A stretch of 28,466 nt of DNA from CAZKWY01 sp964556655. Lineage in GTDB: Bacteria; Patescibacteriota; Minisyncoccia; Portnoybacterales; UBA2143. The notes below the pieces were generated by a model. It made no database searches and had not been told where the DNA came from. It saw only the letters and a list, made by a program, of their open reading frames with translations. The translations under genes were made by a program, and so were the position numbers. The stretch's first letter is position 1. Each line of letters starts with the position of its first letter. The stretch spans positions 1-28,466 of the forward strand of contig CAZKWY010000010.1 in NCBI GenBank assembly GCA_964556655.1, read 5' to 3'. Of the stretch, positions 8,471 to 15,545 are shown one piece after another.

Positions 8471-8498
8471 AGTATATCAGATTTATCTTCTGGGGCAA
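8471..8498 (-). promoter_or_regulatory. lcp promoter (divergent with lepB)
   Basis: On the minus strand TTGCCC (8498-8493), a 16-nt spacer and TATACT (8476-8471) precede lcp, with just 7 nt to the ATG. It shares a 99-bp divergent gap with the lepB promoter. A small dyad ACAG-N5-CTGT (8504-8516) lies between the two -35 boxes. Confidence 0.55.
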
Positions 8499-8524
8499 AG
8501 TTGACAGTTAAGCTGTTGATTCAT

Positions 8525-8553
8525 TTGATTTTTTAAGGCCGATTGGTTAAAAT
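8525..8553 (+). promoter_or_regulatory. lepB promoter
   Basis: TTGATT (8525-8530), a 17-nt spacer and TAAAAT (8548-8553) are followed by 9 nt and the lepB ATG. This predicts a leader of about two bases or none. Confidence 0.6.
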
Positions 8554-8562
8554 ATTTCATAT

Positions 8563-9099
8563 ATGAAAAAGGCTATAAATTGCTTTTTAGAAGTAGCTAA
8601 AATAGTAGTCATTTCGTTGGCTATTATTATTCCCATTAGGTATTTTTTGATCCAGCCGTTTTTTGTGCGCGGAGCTTCCATGTCTCCTAATTTCGCCAGC
8701 GGTCAGTATTTGTTTATAGATGAATTGAGCTATCGTTTTGAGGAGCCCCAAAGGGGTGATGTGATAGTTTTTCGCTATCCTTTAGATGCTTCCCAGTTTT
8801 ACATTAAGCGGATTGTCGGTTTGCCTGGCGAAACAATAGAAATTGAAGACGGGCAAATATGGATTTATAATGATGATTTTCCTCAAGGAAAAGCCTTGGA
8901 CGAATCAGGCTATCTTTCGTCTCAAAAAATGACTGTGGGCCAGCTAAAGACAAAACTTGGGGTAGAAGAGTATTTTGTCTTGGGGGATAATCGTCAGGCC
9001 AGCTCTGATTCCAGGCGGTGGGGTTCTCTGCCCGAAGATAATATCATAGGTCGAGTATGGATTCGCGCCTGGCCCTTCAATATGGCCAAGATATATTAA
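8563..9099 (+). CDS. lepB: Signal peptidase I
   Basis: Membrane-bound serine protease that removes signal peptides from exported proteins. In 178 residues it has a single N-terminal transmembrane helix (about 10-30), the catalytic serine S39 in GASMSP, the general-base lysine K82 in YIKRIVGLPGE, and the GDNRQASSDSRRWG box near 140-153. The active site faces the outside of the membrane. It is transcribed alone or together with hisS, which begins 35 nt downstream, and its promoter leaves almost no leader. Confidence 0.96.
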   Translation: MKKAINCFLEVAKIVVISLAIIIPIRYFLIQPFFVRGASMSPNFASGQYLFIDELSYRFEEPQRGDVIVFRYPLDASQFYIKRIVGLPGETIEIEDGQIWIYNDDFPQGKALDESGYLSSQKMTVGQLKTKLGVEEYFVLGDNRQASSDSRRWGSLPEDNIIGRVWIRAWPFNMAKIY

Positions 9100-9134
9100 T
9101 TTCTGGAATATTGCGCAGGATTTCAGTATTTTTT

Positions 9135-10433
9135 ATGGCTAGCCCAAAAAAGGCCAAAATTAAATTTCAAGCGTCGAAGGGGATGCGCGATCTTTTGCCT
9201 AAAGACCAAGTTTATTGGAGCAAGGTCAAAGAAGCCATAGAAAGAATTGCTTCTGATTACGGTTTTCGCCGCCTTGACACCCCTCTTCTTGAGGCGGAAG
9301 AACTCTTTATTAAAGGAACTGGATCTTCTACTGATATTGTAGAAAAAGAGATGTATTCTCTTAAGACTAAAGGGGGAGAAAGACTAGTTTTGAGGCCGGA
9401 ATTTACCCCTTCGGTTATCCGCGCCTATCTAGAAAACGGCCTTTCCAGCCAAACGCATCCAGTGAAGCTTTACGGAATAGGCCCTATTTTTCGTTATGAG
9501 CGCTCGCAAAAAGGGCGCTATCGCCAGGCGCATCAGGCTAACTTGGAGGCTATTGGAGAAAAGGACCCCATTTTAGATGCCCAGCTTATCCAGCTATTTT
9601 TTGCCATTAGTAAGTCTCTTGGCTTAAAAAAGCTTATCACGCAAATTAATAGCATTGGCTGTCCTAAGTGCCGGCCTAATTACCGCCGGGCGTTAGTCAA
9701 TTTTTATCGCTATAAGCAAAAAGATATCTGTCCAGATTGTTATCGGCGCCTCAAGCAAAATCCTATGCGGCTTTTAGATTGCAAAGAGGAAAATTGCATG
9801 GAGATAGCTCAAAAAGCTCCGCAGGTAATTGAATATTTATGCGATGAGTGCTGCAGTCATTTTAAGAGCCTTTTAGAATATCTTGACGAATTAGAAATTC
9901 CTTATCTTCTTAATCATGCTCTGGTCAGGGGGCTTGATTATTATACCAAGACGGTTTTTGAAATCTGGCCGGAAGAAGAAGAAAAAACGCGCCAATTCGC
10001 TTTAGCCGGCGGAGGGCGCTATGACGGCTTGGTAGAATTATTAGGAGGTAAAGAAACGCCGGCTGTAGGGTTTGCTATTGGCCTGGATCGTTTTATTAAC
10101 CTCTTAAAAGAAAAAGAAATTAAGCTTTCGGCAAGAGAAAAGCCATTGGTTTATGTAGTTCAGCTGGGAGAACTGGCTAAAAAGAAATCCCTTAATTTGT
10201 TTGAAGAAATCAGAAAGTCGGGCTTGCGGATAGAAGGCTCTTTTGGCAAGAACAGTCTGAAGGCTCAGCTAAGGACGGCGGATAAGAAAAACGCGCGCCT
10301 GGCTCTTATTCTAGGCCAAAAAGAGGCTCTTGACGATACGGTTATTTTGAGAGATATGGTTTCGGGCAGCCAAAAAGTGATTAGCTTTAAAAAAGTGGTG
10401 GGAGAGATCAAGAAAAAACTTAAGAATAAATAA
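9135..10433 (+). CDS. hisS: Histidyl-tRNA synthetase
   Basis: Charges tRNA-His with histidine. I take the ATG at 9135 (MASPKKAK...), giving 432 residues; an in-frame ATG at 9057 would overlap lepB and add 26 residues without family similarity. Class II motif 2 is at about 119-131 (FRYERSQKGRYRQ), the histidine-binding RGLDYYTKTVFE is at 265-276, and motif 3 is near 311-320. A cysteine-rich insertion (about 174-240: CPKC, CPDC, LDC...C, CDEC), probably binding zinc, occurs in many bacterial HisRS proteins. The anticodon-binding domain follows (about 336-425). No strong Shine-Dalgarno is visible. Confidence 0.96.
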   Translation: MASPKKAKIKFQASKGMRDLLPKDQVYWSKVKEAIERIASDYGFRRLDTPLLEAEELFIKGTGSSTDIVEKEMYSLKTKGGERLVLRPEFTPSVIRAYLENGLSSQTHPVKLYGIGPIFRYERSQKGRYRQAHQANLEAIGEKDPILDAQLIQLFFAISKSLGLKKLITQINSIGCPKCRPNYRRALVNFYRYKQKDICPDCYRRLKQNPMRLLDCKEENCMEIAQKAPQVIEYLCDECCSHFKSLLEYLDELEIPYLLNHALVRGLDYYTKTVFEIWPEEEEKTRQFALAGGGRYDGLVELLGGKETPAVGFAIGLDRFINLLKEKEIKLSAREKPLVYVVQLGELAKKKSLNLFEEIRKSGLRIEGSFGKNSLKAQLRTADKKNARLALILGQKEALDDTVILRDMVSGSQKVISFKKVVGEIKKKLKNK

Positions 10434-10486
10434 ATATTCAAAAGGGCTGAAAAGGGCTTTTGTTCTTGCCTTTTTGGTAAAGCATT

Positions 10487-10819
10487 ATGGAATGTCTTTT
10501 TTGTAAAATCGCTCAAAATCAGCAAAAAGCTGATTTTGTTTATCAGGACGATAAATTGGCTGCCTTTAAAGACATCAATCCCAAGGCGCCGGTCCATCTT
10601 TTGATTGTTCCTAAAAAACATATTAAGTCAATTAACCATTTACAAGAAGAAGACAGAGAAATAATCAGTGAAATGATTTTTAGGGCCAAAAAACTGGCGC
10701 AAGAGCAGAACATTGCGGAAAGCGGCTATCGCCTCATTTTCAACGTAGGTCGTGGCGGGGGCCAGATTATCGATCATCTTCATCTCCATCTTTTAGGAGG
10801 AGGAAAAATCAATGAATAA
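10487..10819 (+). CDS. HIT-family nucleotide hydrolase (HinT-like)
   Basis: Histidine-triad proteins hydrolyse nucleoside phosphoramidates and related adenylylated compounds in the cytoplasm. The 110-residue protein has C3 and C6 (CLFC) at the N-terminus, as in zinc-binding HinT-like members, and the triad H97-L-H99-L-H101 near the C-terminus, followed by LGGG. Length and motif match the HIT branch of the family. The next gene starts inside its last codons (8-nt overlap) behind a strong AGGAGG, so it heads a three-gene unit with a membrane protein and a permease. The physiological substrate cannot be inferred. Confidence 0.93.
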   Translation: MECLFCKIAQNQQKADFVYQDDKLAAFKDINPKAPVHLLIVPKKHIKSINHLQEEDREIISEMIFRAKKLAQEQNIAESGYRLIFNVGRGGGQIIDHLHLHLLGGGKINE

Positions 10820-11090
10820 TCATAATAATCAATCATTTCAACCTTCTTCAAACCAGCTCAAAGAAAAGCAGGATAATCCTAAAAATTCTTTAGCTAAAAA
10901 AATGCTTTACGGCGGGCTGTTTATCACTTTTTGGAGTCCGTTGGCGGGCCTTGTTTTAGGCGGCCTTTTGTGGAGCGAGCCAGGGTTAAAAAAACAGGGA
11001 AAAGTTATTTTGTTTTTTGCCTTGCTATGGTCCATTGTTTTTCTTTTGGCTGCTGAAAAAGGATATCTCCCCTTTTTAAAGGCTTCTTAA
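10812..11090 (+). CDS. Small two-helix membrane protein, unknown function
   Basis: A 92-residue protein I do not recognise. The first 30 residues are hydrophilic and Asn/Gln-rich. Two hydrophobic segments follow (about 32-54 and 64-83), with Gly-rich packing in the first, so it should be a helical hairpin in the membrane. It overlaps the HIT gene by 8 nt and carries a good Shine-Dalgarno (AGGAGG near 10796). Its stop codon directly abuts the ATG of the permease, so the three genes are translationally coupled. The placement suggests a partner or accessory for the permease, but nothing in the sequence proves this. Confidence 0.75.
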   Translation: MNNHNNQSFQPSSNQLKEKQDNPKNSLAKKMLYGGLFITFWSPLAGLVLGGLLWSEPGLKKQGKVILFFALLWSIVFLLAAEKGYLPFLKAS

Positions 11091-12236
11091 ATGTTTATGG
11101 GGGTAATGAAATTTGTCCAGGCATTATCTATCCTTTTAGGAACTATCATTGGGGTAGGCCTTTTTAGTTTGCCTTTCATTGCCTCAAAAGTTGGCCTTTG
11201 GACAATGCTCTTTTACTTTATTATTCTGGGCGCTGTGGTAATTTGGATAAGCCTTCTTTATGGCGAAGTGGTTTTGCGGACAGCTGGCTTGCATCGCCTT
11301 CCAGGTTATGCTGAAAAATATCTTGGCCCATGGGGCAAGAAAGCCGCTTTATTTTCTTCTATCTTGGGACTGACAGGTGCTCTGCTTGCCTATTTAGTCG
11401 TAGGCGGAAAATTTTTTTATTCTTTAGTCGGGCCCTTTTTGGGCGGCTCCTATTTTCTTTATGCTATTGTTTTTTTTGCTGCTGGAGCATTGCTGACTTT
11501 TTTCGGGGCTAAAAGTATTGCTCGGATTGAATTTCTGCTCTTGCTTTTGTTTTTTGCTGTTTTGGCGTTGGTTTTTTGGGGAGGTCATTCATACATTAAT
11601 CCTGATCATCTTTTCAATTTCGATTCCTCCTATTTATTTCTTCCTTATGGAGTAGTCCTTTTCTCTTTGGCAGGTTTCGTTTTAGTGCCTGAAATTAAGG
11701 AAATTCTTTACCATCGTTCTCAGTGGCTTAAAGGAGTCATTATCTCCGCTATTTCCTTAGCGGTTTTTACCTATCTTTTTTTTATTGTTTTAGTACTGGG
11801 CATTACGGGGCAAAAAACATCTCCCGAAGCCATTATCGGTTTGCAGGAGTTCTTAGATCCTTTTATTATGAAACTGGCTTTGTCCTTTGGCATAATGACT
11901 ACGTTCACTTCTTTTATTACTCTTGGGCTTACTTTTAAAAAAATCCTTTGGTATGATTTTAAAATTTCTAAGCATTTATCTTGGCTAATTTCTTCTTTTC
12001 TGCCCCTCGCTTTATTTTTACTCGGTTTAGAAAGTTTTATCATTGTAATTAGTTTGACTGGCGGAGTTATGCTGGGAATTGACGTAGTTATTATTGTTCT
12101 AACTTATCTCAAGGCAAAAAAACGGGGTTCTTTAGAGCCTGCTTATTCAATAAAAAGCTCTTCCAGATGGGCTTATTTGATTATTTTCTTCTTTGTCCTA
12201 GGCATTATCTACGAAATTTTCTATTTCCTCCATTAA
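11091..12236 (+). CDS. Amino-acid permease, APC superfamily (aromatic/hydroxy amino-acid type)
   Basis: A 381-residue polytopic membrane protein with about 10-11 hydrophobic segments. The first helix carries GTIIGVGLFSLPF, the broken helix with the GxIxGxGxxxLP pattern that binds the substrate backbone in the APC superfamily and especially in the TyrP/SdaC-like group. The overall length fits that group. It probably imports an amino acid, which would suit an organism with few biosynthetic genes, but the substrate is not determinable here. It starts right at the stop of the small membrane protein. Its own TAA lies inside the left arm of the perfect palindrome at 12234. Confidence 0.85.
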   Translation: MFMGVMKFVQALSILLGTIIGVGLFSLPFIASKVGLWTMLFYFIILGAVVIWISLLYGEVVLRTAGLHRLPGYAEKYLGPWGKKAALFSSILGLTGALLAYLVVGGKFFYSLVGPFLGGSYFLYAIVFFAAGALLTFFGAKSIARIEFLLLLLFFAVLALVFWGGHSYINPDHLFNFDSSYLFLPYGVVLFSLAGFVLVPEIKEILYHRSQWLKGVIISAISLAVFTYLFFIVLVLGITGQKTSPEAIIGLQEFLDPFIMKLALSFGIMTTFTSFITLGLTFKKILWYDFKISKHLSWLISSFLPLALFLLGLESFIIVISLTGGVMLGIDVVIIVLTYLKAKKRGSLEPAYSIKSSSRWAYLIIFFFVLGIIYEIFYFLH

Positions 12237-12304
12237 GGACTGTCATTCTAGGACAGTCCTTAATGGACTGTAATTTTAGGACTGTCCTAGAATGACAGTC
12301 CTTA
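12234..12304. repeat. 71-bp palindromic element with perfect 26-bp arms
   Basis: The arms 12234-12259 and 12279-12304 are exact inverted repeats around a 19-nt centre. GGACTGT or its complement ACAGTCC occurs five times (12237, 12251, 12265, 12279, 12294), so each arm can also fold on itself (GGACTGTC...GACAGTCC). The left arm begins at the permease stop codon. There is no T tract, so an ordinary terminator is unlikely. It could be a small mobile palindrome, an mRNA 3'-end stabiliser or a protein-binding site. Confidence 0.9.
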
Positions 12305-12319
12305 GTGTGGGAAAGAAGT

Positions 12320-12493
12320 ATGGTGAGTAAAAAAACAAAAAAGAAGTTGTCGCGGGGAGCGCGAAAACATATTCGTCGGCAGAAGGCGCGTATTAGGCGC
12401 GATTTTCATGATGCGTCTGAAAGAGAAAAGCAGATCCAAGAGCTTTATCGTCGCTTTGGAAAATCGTCGGAGACGGAGCTTGATAAAAAATAG
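12320..12493 (+). CDS. Small basic protein, unknown function
   Basis: A 57-residue lysine/arginine-rich protein (MVSKKTKKKLSRGARKHIRRQ at the start) without a recognisable domain. It is predicted to be mostly helical and could bind nucleic acid. The ATG at 12320 has a purine-rich GGGAAAG upstream and is preferred to an in-frame GTG at 12305, which lies at the edge of the palindrome. I believe similar short basic proteins occur in other Patescibacteria, but this is from memory and not verified. The promoter of the next gene overlaps its 3' end. Confidence 0.65.
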   Translation: MVSKKTKKKLSRGARKHIRRQKARIRRDFHDASEREKQIQELYRRFGKSSETELDKK

Positions 12494-12508
12494 CAGAGCT
12501 GGTATAGT
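12480..12508 (+). promoter_or_regulatory. Promoter of the YkuK-like gene
   Basis: TTGATA (12480-12485), a 17-nt spacer and TATAGT (12503-12508) are followed by 8 nt and the ATG. The -35 lies inside the last codons of the upstream small basic protein gene. Confidence 0.6.
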
Positions 12509-12516
12509 TAGGTATT

Positions 12517-13005
12517 ATGAAAAAAAGTATTTTTCGCAGTCCCACCAAAGGGCCGCTTGATTTAGAAAAAGTAGGCAGAGAAATTGCTGGTTTTATCGCC
12601 CAAGACATGGGGTGTCGTTATTGTTTGGTAGTAGGCACTGACTCAAGCGGAGAGAGAAAAGCTGATTTTGTCACTGCTATCATTGTTCATCGAATTGGCC
12701 GCGGGGGCCGTTATTTTTGGAAAAGAACTAACGGCCGAAAAATTTATCACACTTTAAGAGATCGTATTTATCGCGAAGTAACGTTGTCTTTAAAAACTTC
12801 CCAGGATATTTTAAAAGAACTAGAAAAATCTGAAAAAGCTGTTTTGCCTAAATACGATTTTCAGATCCACATTGATGTAGGCCAAAATGGTCCTACCAGA
12901 GAAATGATTAAAGAAGTTGTAGGTATTGTCAGGGGCAATGGCTTTGAAGCCAAGATTAAACCTGATTCTTTTGGCGCTTCTCATATTGCTGATAAATATG
13001 TTTAG
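12517..13005 (+). CDS. YkuK/DUF458-family RNase H-fold protein
   Basis: A 162-residue protein resembling Bacillus YkuK (DUF458), predicted to have an RNase H-like fold; its biochemical role is not established. Conserved acidic positions that could hold metal are D42 (VVGTDSS), D120 (IHIDVGQNGPT) and D159 (ASHIADKY), and KPDSFGAS (148-155) is family-typical. It has its own promoter with almost no leader. A hairpin at 13016-13050 may end the transcript. Function assignment beyond the family is not justified. Confidence 0.82.
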   Translation: MKKSIFRSPTKGPLDLEKVGREIAGFIAQDMGCRYCLVVGTDSSGERKADFVTAIIVHRIGRGGRYFWKRTNGRKIYHTLRDRIYREVTLSLKTSQDILKELEKSEKAVLPKYDFQIHIDVGQNGPTREMIKEVVGIVRGNGFEAKIKPDSFGASHIADKYV

Positions 13006-13015
13006 CAATAAATTT

Positions 13016-13050
13016 AAAAGACGCTGCGTAAAGGCGCCTTTTGTCTTTTT
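13016..13050. terminator. Possible terminator after the YkuK-like gene
   Basis: AAAAGAC (13016-13022) pairs with GTCTTTT (13043-13049), enclosing the perfect palindrome AAAGGCGCCTTT (13030-13041). The right arm runs into TTTTTGTTT. It could work in both directions. Confidence 0.5.
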
Positions 13051-13133
13051 GTTTAGTCAGAAAATTATTTACTTTAGACCTTCTTCATAATTTTTTGGCT
13101 GATTAAAAAAGTTTGGCTTGCGTACATCAATAG

Positions 13134-13226
13134 TTAGCTAAGATGGCTTTTTATATAGACGAGTGGGTCTCGAAATTGTTTTTCTCCTAAGAAGCCGCCT
13201 TCTGGAACGACGTTAAAGTAGGGCAT
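13134..13226 (-). CDS. Possible 30-residue microprotein or remnant
   Basis: The minus strand between the two hairpins encodes 30 residues, starting MPYFNVVPEGGFLGE and ending VYIKSHLS. The composition is protein-like, with Gly-Gly, aromatic and charged residues and no low-complexity run. There is no Shine-Dalgarno and no convincing promoter directly upstream. It may be a real small protein, a remnant of a lost gene or chance. I do not recognise it. Confidence 0.25.
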   Translation of the reverse strand: MPYFNVVPEGGFLGEKQFRDPLVYIKSHLS

Positions 13227-13279
13227 GGCAGGTAAATTATTTTAATCATTTTTAATCCTCTTTTTGTTTTAGGGCGCCA

Positions 13280-13300
13280 AAAAAGCCATTACGGCTTTTT
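13280..13300. terminator. Terminator-like hairpin
   Basis: AAAAAGCC (13280-13287) and GGCTTTTT (13293-13300) form an 8-bp stem with a 5-nt loop and a T run on either strand. No obvious gene ends directly at it, so it may delimit a small transcript inside the gap. Confidence 0.55.
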
Positions 13301-13437
13301 CTATTAAGCCATTTTCTATTTGAAAAAAACCAATAAGAAGATATTGCCCTATAACTTGAAACAGCTTTAATTGGTTAGTCTTTTCTTTTTGACTAAATAT
13401 GTTAGTATGGCTAAGGAAATAAGTAATTATTTAAAAA

Positions 13438-14832
13438 ATGAAACTGCGTTTTTACGGAGGGGCTAGGACTGTCACCGGAGCTAATTATTTATTAGAGACT
13501 AAAGGTAAAAAAATCCTCATAGATTGTGGTCTTTTTCAGGGTTCGGCAGAATTGAGAAAAAAAAATGACGAACCTTTTCCCTACTCTCCTAAGGAAGTAG
13601 ATTTTGTTCTTATTACTCATGCCCACTTAGATCATATTGGCCGTTTGCCTTATTTAATAAAAGGCGGTTTTAAAGGAAAAATATTTGCCACAGAGCCAAC
13701 CATAGGATTTGCCGAGCTAATGCTAGAAGACAGTCAAAAGATCCTTAAGCGAAAAGCGGCCAAGGAAGACGTTATTCCTCTGGGGAACGGAGAGCAGGCT
13801 GCAAAGATGATGAAGATGTTTACGCCTATAGAATACGAAAAACCTCTAAAAATAGACGGGATTGAGATTGTTTATCGAGACGCTGGCCATGTTTTAGGAT
13901 CAGCTATTATTGAGATAAAAAGCGAAGGCAAAAAGATAGTTTTTTCAGGAGACTTAGGCCCCTTGCGTCTTTTTAAGGAAAAAACCAGCAAAAAAGAAGA
14001 GCTTTCTATTTTAAAGAAGCCGGCTCTTATCAAGGAGGCTGATTATGTAGTTATGGAATCGGCTTATGGCGATCGCTTGCATGAAACAGTTCAGAGCGCC
14101 AAGGATAAAATAGAAGATATTATTGAAAGAGTGGTTAAGCAAAAAAGCGTGCTGATGATACCCAGCTTTGCCCTAGAAAGAACTCAGCGTCTGCTTTATC
14201 ATCTCAATGATTTAGTGGAGAATAAGCGCGTTCCTGCCATTCCTATCTTTGTTGACAGCCCTTTGGCCATTAAGCTGACAAAAGTTTATGCCCGTTATCC
14301 TAGTTTCTATAATAAGAATGCTGCGAAATTAATTAAGCTAGGCGATGATATTTTTGATTTTCCCGGCCTTAAGCTTACTTCTTCAGTAAAAGAATCAAAA
14401 AGAATTAATGATGTTGAGCCGCCGAAAATTATTATTGCTGGCTCGGGAATGTCGCAGGGAGGGAGGATTTTGCACCATGAGCTTCGCTATCTTTCTGATA
14501 AGAAAAACGTTCTTTTAATTGTCACCTATCAGGCAGAAGGAACTTTAGGAAGGGAAATTTTAGAAGGCGTTAAAGAAGTGGAGGTTTTAGATCGCAAGGT
14601 TTCGATAAAAGCGTCGGTAGAGCATATCAATAGCTATTCTGCCCATGCCGATAGGAAGGATTTAATGGATTGGCTTTCCTGCATGGTCGTGCCTGTCTGG
14701 CCTCGAAAGCCGAGCCAAGTTTTTGTCTGCCAAGGAGAAGAAGCTCCGGCAACCGCTTTGGCCCAGCTAATCAGAGACCATTTAGGCGTTTCGGCAAAAG
14801 CGCCTCGCCTAGGTCAAACCTTTGATCTATAG
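13438..14832 (+). CDS. Metallo-beta-lactamase/beta-CASP RNase (CPSF-like)
   Basis: A 464-residue zinc-dependent nuclease of the beta-CASP group, which acts on RNA ends or internal RNA sites in the cytoplasm. The metallo-beta-lactamase core has HAHLDH (61-66) and the metal-binding FSGDLG; the beta-CASP insert (about 205-330) includes the VDSPLA segment; GSGMSQGGR and SAHADR near the C-terminus complete the active site. Length and motif order match the YsiH/CPSF-like group rather than RNase J, which is longer and has an extra C-terminal domain. It is flanked by the 432-bp gap and the SLOG gene. Its specific RNA target is unknown. Confidence 0.92.
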   Translation: MKLRFYGGARTVTGANYLLETKGKKILIDCGLFQGSAELRKKNDEPFPYSPKEVDFVLITHAHLDHIGRLPYLIKGGFKGKIFATEPTIGFAELMLEDSQKILKRKAAKEDVIPLGNGEQAAKMMKMFTPIEYEKPLKIDGIEIVYRDAGHVLGSAIIEIKSEGKKIVFSGDLGPLRLFKEKTSKKEELSILKKPALIKEADYVVMESAYGDRLHETVQSAKDKIEDIIERVVKQKSVLMIPSFALERTQRLLYHLNDLVENKRVPAIPIFVDSPLAIKLTKVYARYPSFYNKNAAKLIKLGDDIFDFPGLKLTSSVKESKRINDVEPPKIIIAGSGMSQGGRILHHELRYLSDKKNVLLIVTYQAEGTLGREILEGVKEVEVLDRKVSIKASVEHINSYSAHADRKDLMDWLSCMVVPVWPRKPSQVFVCQGEEAPATALAQLIRDHLGVSAKAPRLGQTFDL

Positions 14833-14846
14833 TTTAGTAAAACCGC

Positions 14847-14875
14847 TTTACAAAATTTTGTAAAACTAGTAAGAT
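14847..14875 (+). promoter_or_regulatory. Promoter and palindrome before the SLOG-protein gene
   Basis: TTTACA (14847-14852), a 17-nt spacer and TAAGAT (14870-14875) precede the ATG by 10 nt. An exact 18-bp palindrome, TTTACAAAATTTTGTAAA (14847-14864), starts on the -35 box and fills most of the spacer, a plausible repressor operator. Confidence 0.5.
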
Positions 14876-14885
14876 AGGTAGCGAA

Positions 14886-15461
14886 ATGAAGGAAAAGAGT
14901 TATCTTAAGTATAAAATATGTGTCTCCGGGGCTGCGGAAACTGGCCATTGCGCGCCAGATGCCTTGGAAAAAGCCAAGGAATTAGGCCGTCAAATCGTTA
15001 GGCATAGCGGAGTTTTGGTCACGGGAGCTACTACAGGAACCCCTTATTGGGCGGCTATTGGCGCAAAAGAAGAAAAAGGAATTGTTATCGGTCTTTCTCC
15101 AGCTGTCTCGGAAAAAGATCATATCAAGAAATACTGTCTGCCTACTAATTTTCATGATTTGATTATTTATACTGGTTTTGAGTTTTCCGGGCGCAATCTT
15201 CTTTTGACCAGGTCTTCGGATGCGGTGATTGTTGTCTGCGGACGCATGGGGACGATGAATGAGTTTACGATTGCCTTTGAGGATAACAAGCCTATTGGCG
15301 TTTTGACAGGGACAGGAGGAACAGCTGATATGGTCAGAGAAATCGTAGAGCGATCTCATCGGGGACCGGGCAAAATTATTTACGAATCTGATCCTCAAAA
15401 AATAGTGGAGAAATTGCTTCCTCTAATAGACAAAGAAAAAGAAGTAAAAATTCGTTCTTAG
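14886..15461 (+). CDS. SLOG/LOG-like Rossmann-fold protein (TIGR00725-type)
   Basis: A 191-residue protein of the SMF/DprA-LOG superfamily, often annotated as 'lysine decarboxylase-like', although LOG enzymes cut cytokinin-type nucleotides and other members only bind nucleotides. Seen here are an N-terminal ICVSGAAE strand-loop, VTGATTG (45-51) and GRMGTMNE (119-126), the counterpart of the LOG PGGxGTxxE motif in which Pro-Gly-Gly is replaced by Cys-Gly-Arg. E126 is kept. Because the motif is altered I would not assert LOG phosphoribohydrolase activity; a nucleotide-binding or sensing role is equally possible. Its promoter overlaps an 18-bp palindrome. Confidence 0.8.
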   Translation: MKEKSYLKYKICVSGAAETGHCAPDALEKAKELGRQIVRHSGVLVTGATTGTPYWAAIGAKEEKGIVIGLSPAVSEKDHIKKYCLPTNFHDLIIYTGFEFSGRNLLLTRSSDAVIVVCGRMGTMNEFTIAFEDNKPIGVLTGTGGTADMVREIVERSHRGPGKIIYESDPQKIVEKLLPLIDKEKEVKIRS

Positions 15462-15464
15462 GAA

Positions 15465-15515
15465 TTAAAACCTGCTTATCTAAATATATATACTTTTTTA
15501 GATGGCAGATTTTAA
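15465..15515 (+). repeat. Long imperfect hairpin upstream of rpsU
   Basis: TTAAAACCTGC...ATCTAAA (15465-15484) pairs with TTTAGAT...GCAGATTTTAA (15497-15515) around a 12-nt loop, about 17 pairs with one C/A mismatch and a one-base bulge region. It lies just after the SLOG stop and ends 14 nt before the extended Shine-Dalgarno of rpsU, so it may be a leader structure of the S21 operon. Confidence 0.7.
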
Positions 15516-15528
15516 CTTCTTAATAGAG

Positions 15529-15545
15529 AAGGAGGTGATTGTGTG
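15529..15545 (+). promoter_or_regulatory. Extended Shine-Dalgarno of rpsU
   Basis: AAGGAGGTGAT (15529-15539) is complementary over 11 nt to the standard 16S rRNA 3' end and is followed by a GTG start at 15543. It decides that start. A small hairpin, CTTCT (15516-15520) with AGAAG (15527-15531), reaches into its first bases. The strength contrasts with most genes here, which have weak or no Shine-Dalgarno. Confidence 0.85.

Larger units (their letters stand above)
13006..13437. other. 432-bp intergenic region with hairpins and no clear gene
   Basis: This is the longest gap in the window. It holds a hairpin at 13016-13050, a terminator-like hairpin at 13280-13300, a 30-residue minus-strand ORF (13134-13226) between them, and A+T-rich sequence leading to the beta-CASP gene. 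A possible promoter for that gene is TTGGTT (13371-13376), a 17-nt spacer and TAAATA (13394-13399), which is weak. I see no tRNA or known RNA family. Confidence 0.6.

Noticed and set aside
9057..9134. Upstream ATG start for hisS inside lepB
   Set aside because: It would overlap lepB by 43 nt and add a non-family N-terminus; the ATG at 9135 fits HisRS.
12234..12304. The perfect palindrome as a rho-independent terminator
   Set aside because: Neither arm is followed by a T tract and the stem is only moderately GC-rich.
14982..15398. 138-codon minus-strand ORF
   Set aside because: Antisense of the SLOG gene with no start signal or recognisable product.
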